Shown here piece by piece: positions 1-4,646 of a stretch of 10,564 nucleotides of DNA. Numbering within the stretch: the stretch's first letter is position 1; every line of letters starts with the position of its first letter. The notes under the pieces were generated by a model. It did no database searches, was not told the origin of the DNA, and saw only the letters and a program-made list of their open reading frames with translations. This DNA comes from Candidatus Iainarchaeum sp. (GTDB lineage: Archaea > Iainarchaeota > Iainarchaeia > Iainarchaeales > GCA-2688035), in the NCBI GenBank assembly GCA_016931555.1, contig JAFGEM010000041.1, positions 1-10,564 on the forward strand, read 5' to 3'. The position numbers and the translations under genes were made by a program.

Positions 1-138
1 ATTCTTGGAATTTTTCTCATAAAAAAAGGCAAGAAAAAAGAGAAAAAAATAATTGAAGTAATAGGTTATCTTTTGTTACTGCTTTTTATTATCCTGGCTT
101 TTTTCAGCCTAATGCTTCTTGTCTCTAGTCCAGCATGA
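1..138 (+). CDS. C-terminal end of a membrane protein (5' truncated by the window)
   Basis: Frame 1 is open from the first base to a TGA at 136-138 and encodes 45 residues. A Lys-rich stretch (residues 9-16) is followed by a strongly hydrophobic segment of about 20 residues (21-41, rich in L, I and F) and a short tail ending SSPA. This is a basic cytoplasmic loop followed by a last transmembrane helix. The start and main domain lie outside the window, so the family cannot be named. It is the only plus-strand gene before 4741 and converges with the minus-strand block. Confidence 0.6.
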   Translation: MLGIFLIKKGKKKEKKIIEVIGYLLLLLFIILAFFSLMLLVSSPA

Positions 139-170
139 GAATTAATTTCTCAACAAATTAGCAAATATTT

Positions 171-207
171 TCAGCCTCGGTTCGCCCAACCTAGCCGAAA
201 GATGAAA
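171..207. repeat. R1 dispersed repeat, copy 1
   Basis: This copy shares the core GCCTCGGTTCGCCCA, then ACCTAGCCG and a GAAAGATGAAA tail, with the copy at 1024-1100. It lies just beyond the 3' end of the first hicA gene, between it and the convergent plus-strand gene. On the minus strand the sequence after the core is AT-rich like the promoter-bearing copies, but no gene follows. Confidence 0.7.
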
Positions 208-232
208 CATTATTTACATGTCTTAGAAACCA

Positions 233-463
233 TTATTTCAAGAATTTTAGCAGTTCTTCAATGTCAAGGCGCGCTTGCCTTAGAATAGATTTCATTGTTC
301 CAATTCGGATTAAGGGCTTAAGCGGAACTATTACTGTTTTCTTTCCTTCAGAATCAACTTTCCTTAATTTTACATGGCTTCCTTTCTGCTTGACAAACTT
401 GAAACCCGCTTTTTCCAGCGCCTTAACCACTTGCTTGCCTGAAAGAACCGGAATTTTAGGCAC
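233..463 (-). CDS. hicA: HicA-family toxin (mRNA interferase), pair 1
   Basis: A 76-residue protein of the usual HicA size. HicA toxins are small double-stranded-RNA-binding-like proteins that cleave mRNA and are neutralised by HicB. The motif G-S-H at residues 28-30 follows a helix (LSGKQVVKALEKAGF) and a K-Q-K stretch; the His of this motif is the known catalytic residue in HicA. The C-terminal half has the family pattern G-T-M-K-S-I-L-R-Q-A at about residues 55-64. The His usually seen in the V-P-x-H loop is replaced here (VPLKPL), so activity may differ. The start is a GTG at 461-463, overlapping the end of hicB by 8 bases, which implies coupled translation. It is the second gene of a hicB-hicA operon. 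Confidence 0.88.
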   Translation of the reverse strand: MPKIPVLSGKQVVKALEKAGFKFVKQKGSHVKLRKVDSEGKKTVIVPLKPLIRIGTMKSILRQARLDIEELLKFLK

Positions 464-665
464 AGGCTTTCACTTCAAAAGTAGTGACAAACGGGCTTGA
501 TTCAGAAAGTTTTATGTCTTTCTCATCTTCCAGATATAATTCAACCGCTTCTTTCAGATTAGCCAGAGCTTCCTCTATAGAGTCACCTTGAGAAGCAACA
601 TCTAACTCGGGGCACAAAGCCACGTATTCATTTTCTTCCTTGCTAATAACAGCCGACAATCGCAT
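456..665 (-). CDS. hicB: HicB-family antitoxin, pair 1
   Basis: A 69-residue protein with the partial RNase H-like fold of HicB antitoxins. The family pattern Y-V-A-L-C-P-E-L-D, then S-x-G-x-S-I-E-E-A and N-L-K-E-A-V-E-L-Y-L-E, is clear. No C-terminal DNA-binding domain is present, so this is the short HicB form and probably acts by binding HicA. The ATG at 663-665 is chosen because a GTGA ribosome binding site lies exactly 5 bases before it (671-674), the same layout as in the second hicB gene. A GTG three codons upstream (672-674) is the alternative. It has its own TATA-like promoter at 698-705 and leads the operon. Confidence 0.88.
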   Translation of the reverse strand: MRLSAVISKEENEYVALCPELDVASQGDSIEEALANLKEAVELYLEDEKDIKLSESSPFVTTFEVKACA

Positions 666-697
666 ACACTTCACTAAAAAAATATTATGCTGTAAAA

Positions 698-705
698 TAT
701 ATAAA
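698..705 (-). promoter_or_regulatory. TATA box of hicBA pair 1
   Basis: On the minus strand this reads TTTATATA, flanked by further A/T. It ends 32 bases before the preferred hicB ATG, giving a short leader that includes the GTGA ribosome binding site. The second hicBA pair has the same spacing. The box sits directly downstream (minus sense) of R1 copy 2. Confidence 0.55.
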
Positions 706-717
706 AAATGTTTGTAA

Positions 718-762
718 AGCCGTGTGTGCCCATCTTAGCTCAAAAATGAAGAAAGACTGACA
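718..762. repeat. R1 dispersed repeat, copy 2 (diverged)
   Basis: This stretch aligns with the copy at 1052-1100: AGCC, then GTGCCCATC for CGCCCATC, TTAGC for CTAGC, and GAAGAAAGACTGACA for GATGAAAGACCGACA. In minus sense the match extends into the promoter region (GGCT..., AAACATTTTT). It lies between the small membrane protein gene and the first hicBA operon. Confidence 0.55.
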
Positions 763-810
763 ACGCCTTTTAGAGATGAAAACTCGCGGTCACGACAAGA
801 GGATAGTTGG

Positions 811-1017
811 TTATTTTGATTTTGCCTTCCAAAATAAGAAAACTGCTATTACAATCAATGCCACAGTAAGTATTGACAGCACACTAAAGCAGAACGCATT
901 TATTGTGCAGGAAAACGATGTCATTATACAATCAGTAGCACAAAAAATGGAGGAAAAATATGTCCAAACGACTGCAACGACAATCAGTATAATGCCCAAG
1001 ATATTTAATTTTTTCAT
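811..1017 (-). CDS. Small two-helix membrane protein
   Basis: A 68-residue protein with no recognisable family. Residues 4-24 (LNILGIILIVVAVVWTY) form one hydrophobic helix and residues 44-63 (LSILTVALIVIAVFLFW) a second. They are joined by a short loop with Cys at 26, 30, 37 and 43, and the protein ends in a basic tail (KAKSK). The topology suggests a helical hairpin with Cys residues in or next to the extracytoplasmic loop. The ATG at 1015-1017 is supported by a TATA-like box ending 22 bases upstream, which fits a leaderless transcript. The same promoter sequence precedes the lipoprotein gene at 1439. It could be a small stress or toxin-like peptide, but nothing in the sequence proves that. 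Confidence 0.6.
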   Translation of the reverse strand: MKKLNILGIILIVVAVVWTYFSSIFCATDCIMTSFSCTINAFCFSVLSILTVALIVIAVFLFWKAKSK

Positions 1018-1023
1018 GCTTTA

Positions 1024-1100
1024 AATTAGGACTTTTTAGAATAAAAATGTTTCTAGCCTCGGTTCGCCCATCCTAGCCGGAAAGTGATGAAAGACCGACA
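1024..1100. repeat. R1 dispersed repeat, copy 3, including the 49-bp exact repeat
   Basis: Positions 1024-1072 are identical over 49 bases to 1446-1494. The match continues imperfectly through the start codon of each following minus-strand gene (TTTCATGCT on both). The core GCCTCGGTTCGCCCATC is followed by CTAGCCGGAAAGTGATGAAAGACCGACAG, which is shared in diverged form with copies 1 and 2. A CTAGCC hexamer occurs twice, 20 bases apart. The element lies between the lipoprotein and small membrane protein genes and carries the promoter of the latter. Confidence 0.85.
1040..1047 (-). promoter_or_regulatory. TATA-like box of the small membrane protein gene
   Basis: The minus strand reads TTTTTATT, ending 22 bases before the ATG at 1017. 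This is the normal archaeal position for a start at or next to the initiation codon. It lies inside the 49-bp repeat, so an identical box precedes the gene at 1439. Confidence 0.55.
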
Positions 1101-1114
1101 GGATTATTTGGAAT

Positions 1115-1135
1115 AAAAAAGGAGGTAAAAAAAAA
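1115..1135 (-). terminator. Poly-T terminator after the lipoprotein gene
   Basis: Reading the minus strand after the stop at 1143, there is a run of nine T (1135-1127), then ACCTCC, then six T (1120-1115). Archaeal RNA polymerase terminates at such T-runs without needing a hairpin. It lies between the lipoprotein stop and R1 copy 3. Confidence 0.5.
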
Positions 1136-1142
1136 CAAGTTA

Positions 1143-1439
1143 TCAAGATTCTTCTAAACGCTCTAAAATACACTTATTTTCTACACAACGCGGTGTTGTG
1201 CTATAACAATATAATTTGCATACTGGACCATCATCCGAAAAAGCATCCCAATTTACCGGCTCAACATTGTAGATGTTTATAGGTTTAGAGCAATTACACG
1301 CACCTGGATCAGGACGCTGCTCCGTACAATCCGTGTCGCTTTCACAATACAATGGATCACTATAATAGCGTGAATTCAAGCACCCGCTGAGCGCAACAAT
1401 TGCAACAATTAATCCAATCAACAAAACACTTGATTTCAT
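1143..1439 (-). CDS. Small Cys-rich lipoprotein
   Basis: A 98-residue secreted protein of unknown function. The N-terminus is a signal peptide (MKSS, then a hydrophobic core to about residue 17) ending in a lipobox-like L-S-G-C with Cys at residue 20, so it is probably lipid-anchored outside the membrane. The mature part has about nine further Cys, in patterns such as YCESDTDC, CNCS, CKLYC and CVENKC, suggesting disulphide bonds. C-x-S-D-x-D-C followed by later C and N-K-C resembles small Cys-rich extracytoplasmic domains seen in other archaea, but no named family is assigned. The ATG at 1437-1439 has a TATA-like box ending 22 bases upstream, inside the 49-bp repeat. Confidence 0.72.
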   Translation of the reverse strand: MKSSVLLIGLIVAIVALSGCLNSRYYSDPLYCESDTDCTEQRPDPGACNCSKPINIYNVEPVNWDAFSDDGPVCKLYCYSTTPRCVENKCILERLEES

Positions 1440-1445
1440 GCTCTC

Positions 1446-1494
1446 AATTAGGACTTTTTAGAATAAAAATGTTTCTAGCCTCGGTTCGCCCATC
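1446..1494. repeat. R1 dispersed repeat, copy 4 (49-bp exact copy, truncated)
   Basis: All 49 bases match 1024-1072. Homology stops at 1494, and an R2 repeat, which also encodes the end of hicA 2, begins about ten bases later. The repeat carries the promoter of the lipoprotein gene. The sharp end suggests a recombination junction. Confidence 0.85.
1462..1469 (-). promoter_or_regulatory. TATA-like box of the lipoprotein gene
   Basis: The minus strand reads TTTTTATT, ending 22 bases before the ATG at 1439. Sequence and spacing are identical to the box at 1040-1047, because both lie in the 49-bp repeat. Confidence 0.55.
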
Positions 1495-1499
1495 TCTCA

Positions 1500-1793
1500 T
1501 CATGAGTTCAGAGTCATCGTCAGTTCGTCATTGGCTGTAAAAATTGTGCTGCAAAAAGGTTTTAAATCGGGTTTTTGTTCCAGCTTTTCAAAGAATTCTT
1601 TTTTGGTTATTTTCATGTCTTGTTTTATGATTTTTGTCAGGAGCTTGATTCTGATTTCTTTGTGCATTGGCAGCATTGTTGTTCTCCCATCAGAGTGTTC
1701 AAAGAATACATGCGAGCCTTTTTGCCTTATTTCCTTGAAACCGAGCTTGTGCAGGGCACGCAAAACCCTGCGTAATTTGACAGAATCAGGCAT
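1500..1793 (-). CDS. hicA: HicA-family toxin, pair 2, with extended C-terminus
   Basis: A 97-residue HicA-like toxin, about 20 residues longer than pair 1. The N-terminal helix (LRRVLRALHKLGF) is followed by R-Q-K-G-S-H at 23-28, with the presumed catalytic His28. The loop L-P-M-H-K-E-I keeps the second His that pair 1 lacks, and I-K-L-L-T-K-I-I-K-Q-D follows. Residues from about 72 on (LEQKPDLKPFCSTIFTANDEL...) are not part of usual HicA. The last dozen are encoded by R2 copy A, so the tail may have been acquired by recombination. The start at 1791-1793 (ATG) overlaps the hicB stop by 8 bases, exactly as in pair 1. A longer reading starting at 1856 is possible but would run deep into hicB. 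Confidence 0.84.
   Translation of the reverse strand: MPDSVKLRRVLRALHKLGFKEIRQKGSHVFFEHSDGRTTMLPMHKEIRIKLLTKIIKQDMKITKKEFFEKLEQKPDLKPFCSTIFTANDELTMTLNS
1505..1535. repeat. R2 dispersed repeat, copy A
   Basis: TTCAGAGTCATCGTCAGTTCGTCATTGGC matches TTCAGCGTAATTGTCAGTTCGTTATCGGC at 2095-2122 with a few substitutions. On the minus strand it encodes the ANDELTMTL tail of hicA 2. The equivalent frame in copy B would read ADNELTITL. Confidence 0.65.
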
Positions 1794-2010
1794 AAACCTT
1801 GACCTTTTCCACTGAAACAAAACCAGTTTTCTGCTTGTTTTTCTTTTCTTCCTCAACTTCCAAGCACAATTCTATTGCTTCCTTAATGTTTTCCAAAACT
1901 TCCTTTTTTGTTTTTCCCTGCGTATGGCAGGCTTGCAAGGCGGGAACATCAGCAACAAACCAACCGTCTTCATCCTTTTCAATAATAACATCAAAAGTCC
2001 TAACCTTCAC
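1786..2010 (-). CDS. hicB: HicB-family antitoxin, pair 2
   Basis: A 74-residue short HicB. It begins K-V-R-T-F-D-V-I-I-E-K-D-E-D-G-W-F-V-A-D-V-P-A-L, then G-K-T-K-K-E-V-L-E-N-I-K-E-A-I-E-L-C-L-E, which is the classic HicB pattern; no C-terminal DNA-binding domain is present. The start is taken as GTG at 2008-2010, because a full GGTGA ribosome binding site (2016-2020) lies 5 bases upstream, matching pair 1. Upstream GTG (2017-2019) and TTG (2020-2022) codons fall inside that site and are less likely. It leads the hicB-hicA 2 operon. Confidence 0.86.
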   Translation of the reverse strand: MKVRTFDVIIEKDEDGWFVADVPALQACHTQGKTKKEVLENIKEAIELCLEVEEEKKNKQKTGFVSVEKVKVYA

Positions 2011-2015
2011 GCGAT

Positions 2016-2020
2016 TCACC
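2016..2020 (-). promoter_or_regulatory. GGTGA ribosome binding site deciding the hicB 2 start
   Basis: The minus strand reads GGTGA, ATCGC, then GTG. This perfect archaeal Shine-Dalgarno core at 5-base spacing selects the GTG at 2010 over the upstream GTG and TTG codons that overlap the site. hicB 1 has GTGA at the same spacing. Confidence 0.6.
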
Positions 2021-2042
2021 AAAATATTATTCCATCAATCCG

Positions 2043-2051
2043 AATAAAAAA
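2043..2051 (-). promoter_or_regulatory. TATA-like box of hicBA pair 2
   Basis: The minus strand reads TTTTTTATT. It ends 32 bases before the GTG start at 2010, the same distance as for hicBA pair 1, leaving a leader of about 10 bases that holds the ribosome binding site. Confidence 0.5.
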
Positions 2052-2080
2052 CTATTGAAAAACAGCAATCCTAATTTTAT

Positions 2081-2122
2081 ATTACCCTGAATGCTTCAGC
2101 GTAATTGTCAGTTCGTTATCGG
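2081..2122. repeat. R2 dispersed repeat, copy B
   Basis: It begins ATTACCCTGA and continues TTCAGCGTAATTG and CAGTT, both shared with copy C (2935-2972); TTCGTTATCGGC aligns with copy A. It is intergenic, between the unknown membrane-anchored gene and the second hicBA pair. On the minus strand it encodes a short open stretch (YADNELTITLKHSG then stop) preceded by a stop and no start, so it looks like a gene-end fragment. Confidence 0.7.
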
Positions 2123-2163
2123 CATATACCCTATGCCATACAAAATAGTTTTAAGGGCGAGTT

Positions 2164-2877
2164 TTACTTTTGGGATTCAAATTTCTCAAGAATCTCAGAG
2201 GCTTTTTGCAGTAGAACTATTGGATTGGAAGAGAAGCTAAGTTTTGCAATTTGCCCCCTCAAATAAGCAATAACAGTATTGTCATACGCCTCAATCATAA
2301 AATCTAAACTTGTTTTTTCCTTTAAAAACTCTCTTAGCTGCTCATTAAAAAAGAGCTGCGCATCTTCCGGATTTTCTGCCAAAACAAAATATTTTTTTGA
2401 AAATTCTTCATCGTTAAAAGAAACCTCAGAATAGTTGTTAGTTTTTAGAATGGGCTTGTTTACAAAAACATTGTTTGCAAGATAAAAATTAGGCAGCCTG
2501 CTCCTAGGATGCGTCAAAAAAACCAAAAAATTGTGGCTTGAAATGCCCCCATCAGTTGGCAACGAATAAGAGTATTTAAGAATTTTCCATTCTCTTCCCG
2601 CATAAGTGCCTGTCAGAATATAATGAATCCGCTGCCTTAGTGCTGTTATTTGGAAAAGTAGAAAGCCTTTAAACTCTGTTAAAAGATTTCGCGAGGGCGC
2701 ATAGTCCAGCATAAAACCTTCTTTCAAAAAATTTTGTGTCAAATCCTTCTCCAGTTTAGCCGATCTTTTTGCAATTTTCAAAAAGAAAAACACAGCAACA
2801 CCGAAGACTACAAGAACTACTACAACAAAAACTGCGAACAATCCAATCACAAATTCTTCTCCAGCCAAAATAAACAC
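2164..2877 (-). CDS. Membrane-anchored protein of unknown function
   Basis: A 237-residue protein with one strong N-terminal transmembrane helix (about residues 8-35, rich in V and F), then a basic stretch and a soluble domain of about 200 residues. The soluble part has L-T-G-T-Y-A-G-R-E at 88-96, then K-Y-S-Y-S, L-P-N-F-Y-L-A (128-134), and later E-F-S-K-K-Y-F-V-L-A-E-N-P-E-D-A. This order (G.Y.GR, LP.F.L, FS..Y.L.G.(D/E)..) recurs in uncharacterised bacterial and archaeal membrane-anchored proteins, known to me only as conserved hypotheticals. The start is a GTG at 2875-2877; a TATA-like box ending 22 bases upstream supports a leaderless start. It lies between two R2 copies. Confidence 0.72.
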   Translation of the reverse strand: MFILAGEEFVIGLFAVFVVVVLVVFGVAVFFFLKIAKRSAKLEKDLTQNFLKEGFMLDYAPSRNLLTEFKGFLLFQITALRQRIHYILTGTYAGREWKILKYSYSLPTDGGISSHNFLVFLTHPRSRLPNFYLANNVFVNKPILKTNNYSEVSFNDEEFSKKYFVLAENPEDAQLFFNEQLREFLKEKTSLDFMIEAYDNTVIAYLRGQIAKLSFSSNPIVLLQKASEILEKFESQK

Positions 2878-2899
2878 TAATAATAGTAAGAAATAGTAG

Positions 2900-2908
2900 A
2901 ATAAAAAA
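2900..2908 (-). promoter_or_regulatory. TATA-like box of the membrane-anchored protein gene
   Basis: The minus strand reads TTTTTTATT followed by C, ending 22 bases before the GTG at 2877. Sequence and spacing match the boxes before 1017 and 1439. Confidence 0.55.
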
Positions 2909-2934
2909 CCTTCTTTCTAGAATTCGAATTGCAT

Positions 2935-2972
2935 ATTACCCTGAGCAGTTCAGCGTAATTGCCAGTTTGGCG
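2935..2972. repeat. R2 dispersed repeat, copy C, overlapping the end of the radical SAM gene
   Basis: ATTACCCTGA, TTCAGCGTAATTG and CAGTT are shared with copy B at the same spacing. The last eight or so codons of the radical SAM gene lie inside it, read in a different frame from the ELTITL frame of copies A and B. The ELTITL-equivalent frame here reads KLAITLNCSG then stop. Confidence 0.65.
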
Positions 2973-4389
2973 CAGAACACAATTGCGTCTGGTTTATTAT
3001 ATTGAGGTGCGTTAAAAGCTCGTGTTCTGCGCTTGCAAGGCTGTAATAGCTGCGTGAAAGCCAGTTGTCATCTGTGTGCTCTGCAAACGCGTTTTCGTGT
3101 TCGGAAATTTTTTGTCTTAGGAAAGTGATGATTTCCTCTTTTTCTTGCTCAGAAAAATTCGGGATTTGGAATTTTGGGGGAGAGAAAAGAGAAGAATTTT
3201 CAGGGAGGCTTGATTCTATTAGCATAGGGTTTACAAGTGTCTGGATTCTGAGGGAGATTGCGTTTTCAATAAAGGAAATGTTTTGTTTCAGGGTTTCAAG
3301 CGTTGAAATATTGCTTGTGAGTATGAAAAAGCCCGCGATTTTTATTTCCTTGAGCTTAGGGAGAAGTGTTTTGTAGGATTTGAATGAAGTTCCTTTGTTT
3401 ACAGAATCCAGTTCTCTTTGGTTTCCGTATTCAAACCCTATCTGCACAATGTTTTCAAACTGCGAGTTTTTCAGCTCTGCAATCCAAGAATCTGAGAGCA
3501 TGTCAGGGCGCGTTTGGAAGCAGAATTGATGCAGGTTTAGGCGTGCTGAACGGAATTTTTTTGCGAGTTGCTTCCAGAGAGAGAAGCTTGTGGCTTCTGC
3601 ATTGAATTCCAATGTAATTTTTTTGCCTTTGAAAAGCGGGCTTAGGTTTTCAATTTCTCGGAACAATTTTTTTCTGTTTGCAGCAATTTTTGGGGGGAGG
3701 TTTTCAAGGCAGATTTCTTTTGCAATGTCGCAGAAAGTGCAGCCCTTGTGTGCTAAATAGGCAGGGCATGTGTGCGAGGCATAAACTGCAATGTGAAAGC
3801 GCCGAGTTTCGCGTTCAAGGTTTTCAATTCCGATTGAAAATTCTCTGCTGAATTCCAATTGCAACTTTTTTATTTTACCGAGCTTGTGGTTTGGATAGAG
3901 ATAATGGCTCCAGTCGAGGCCAAAATCCGATATACTGTAATTGATTGGAGTTTCTAGTGTCTGGGAAAAAGGTTTTTTGCCTGTGATTATTTCAAATAAT
4001 TTTGCGTATGCTTCTCCGTTTACCCCGCTTATGAAAAAGAGGTTTGTTTTTTTTTGGGTTTGCGGGTTTATTGTTGGCTGCCAGCCCCCGAAAACAATTT
4101 TTTTATCCGGAAAATTGGTTTCAATGAATTCAGTGATTTGTTTGACAACCCCCTGCATGCCAATCTGGAATGTTACTCCAACAAAATTTGCGGAAGCTAA
4201 TTCTTTTTCGAGTGATGAAAAGAATTCTTTGTTTGTTGCGTGTGTTGCACCGTCAATTATTTTTGCTTTCAACCCATTTTTCTGGAGGTATGTTGCAAGC
4301 GAAAGCAATCCGAGCGGAGGCGCGTCAGCAGTTAAGTCATTGCTTTCAAGAAAAGGGATTGACGGATTGACAAACAGGACATCAGTCAT
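2950..4389 (-). CDS. Cobalamin-binding-domain radical SAM enzyme
   Basis: A 479-residue enzyme. Residues 1-140 form a Rossmann-like B12-binding domain: D-V-L-F-V-N-P-S, A-P-P-L-G-L-L-S-L-A-T-Y-L at 23-35, and G-G-W-Q-P-T at 101-106. The lower-ligand DxHxxG motif is absent, as is usual in B12-dependent radical SAM enzymes. The 4Fe-4S motif is C208-x8-C217-x2-C220 rather than the usual CxxxCxxC. The TIM-barrel core follows (L-E-F-N-A-E-A at 260-266, Q-I-G-F-E-Y-G-N-Q at 316-324). Such enzymes methylate or rearrange unactivated carbons. The ATG at 4387-4389 overlaps the TGA of the upstream repeat peptide (ATGA), implying coupled translation and a functional link. No SPASM domain or leader-binding RRE domain was recognised. 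The last residues lie in an R2 repeat and may not be original. The substrate is not known. Confidence 0.88.
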   Translation of the reverse strand: MTDVLFVNPSIPFLESNDLTADAPPLGLLSLATYLQKNGLKAKIIDGATHATNKEFFSSLEKELASANFVGVTFQIGMQGVVKQITEFIETNFPDKKIVFGGWQPTINPQTQKKTNLFFISGVNGEAYAKLFEIITGKKPFSQTLETPINYSISDFGLDWSHYLYPNHKLGKIKKLQLEFSREFSIGIENLERETRRFHIAVYASHTCPAYLAHKGCTFCDIAKEICLENLPPKIAANRKKLFREIENLSPLFKGKKITLEFNAEATSFSLWKQLAKKFRSARLNLHQFCFQTRPDMLSDSWIAELKNSQFENIVQIGFEYGNQRELDSVNKGTSFKSYKTLLPKLKEIKIAGFFILTSNISTLETLKQNISFIENAISLRIQTLVNPMLIESSLPENSSLFSPPKFQIPNFSEQEKEEIITFLRQKISEHENAFAEHTDDNWLSRSYYSLASAEHELLTHLNIINQTQLCSAPNWQLR

Positions 4390-4637
4390 ATTCTCTGCGA
4401 GGAATTATCGCGCATGCAGTACTTGCTTCCAGTGCTGACTGAATCCATTAAAAATTTGGTTCCTGTCTTTGGAGCAGACATGCATGCGTGCTTTACGCCG
4501 TATTCTGCTCGGCTTTTGAAAGCATATTTTGTTCCAGTGCTTGGAACAGATTTGAAACCGTATTTTACTCCGCAGTTTGCATGCTTTGCCCCGCTCTCTG
4601 GAATTGCCTTGAAAGCATACTTGTTTCCAGTACTCAA
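4386..4637 (-). CDS. G-x-K-[Y/H/F] repeat peptide, candidate substrate of the radical SAM enzyme
   Basis: An 83-residue peptide of unknown family. Gly-x-Lys followed by Tyr, His or Phe occurs seven times, with Gly at 4, 16, 23, 35, 47, 59 and 70 (spacing 12, 7, 12, 12, 12, 11). Fuller units read T-G-x-K-Y-A-F-K-S. Cys are at 22, 52 and 74. A tail (NSSQRI) ends in a TGA overlapping the ATG of the radical SAM gene. Repeats differ at synonymous third positions (Thr-Gly-x-Lys-Tyr as ACT GGA x AAG TAT, ACT GGA x AAA TAT, ACT GGA x AAG TAC), which favours selection on this protein frame. The start is TTG at 4635-4637: a TAA four codons upstream in frame excludes anything longer, and GGTGGT sits just before it. 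There is no separate leader, unlike classic RiPP precursors. A small structural or metal-binding protein is the alternative. Confidence 0.68.
   Translation of the reverse strand: MSTGNKYAFKAIPESGAKHANCGVKYGFKSVPSTGTKYAFKSRAEYGVKHACMSAPKTGTKFLMDSVSTGSKYCMRDNSSQRI
4413..4631. repeat. Tandem coding repeats, mostly 36-bp period
   Basis: Seven degenerate units encode G-x-K-[Y/H/F], five of the six intervals being 33-36 bp and one 21 bp. A higher-order duplication is visible: residues 3-22 and 34-52 both read TG(N/T)KYAFK, then a short variable part, then GxKHA and Cys. At the DNA level the units have diverged substantially, so the array is not a recent slippage product. Confidence 0.7.
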
Positions 4638-4640
4638 GTT

Positions 4641-4646
4641 ACCACC
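4641..4646 (-). promoter_or_regulatory. GGTGGT ribosome binding site for the TTG start of the repeat peptide
   Basis: The minus strand reads TAA GGTGGT AAC TTG. The GGTG core lies 5 bases before the TTG, and the in-frame TAA directly upstream excludes a longer product. This decides the unusual TTG start. Confidence 0.6.

Noticed and set aside
776..1024. Plus-strand open frame of 82 residues opposite the small membrane protein
   Set aside because: It has no family pattern and no promoter of its own; the minus-strand frame has two clean hydrophobic helices and the shared promoter.
171..1100. R1 as a C/D-box sRNA (TGATGA box at about 1085, CTGA at about 757)
   Set aside because: No single copy has both a good C box and a good D box at proper spacing with terminal pairing; the boxes drift between copies.
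1024..1100. R1 as a tRNA fragment (GGTTCG resembles a T-arm)
   Set aside because: No matching arms, no acceptor stem and no anticodon loop could be found around it.
171..1494. R1 as integron attC sites or as a CRISPR array
   Set aside because: No GTTRRRY/RYYYAAC core pair is seen. Spacing is irregular, whole genes lie between copies, and there are no short unique spacers or cas genes.
1794..1856. Longer HicA 2 starting at 1856
   Set aside because: It would overlap hicB by 71 bases; the ATG at 1793 gives the same 8-base overlap seen in pair 1 and starts at the expected family N-terminus.
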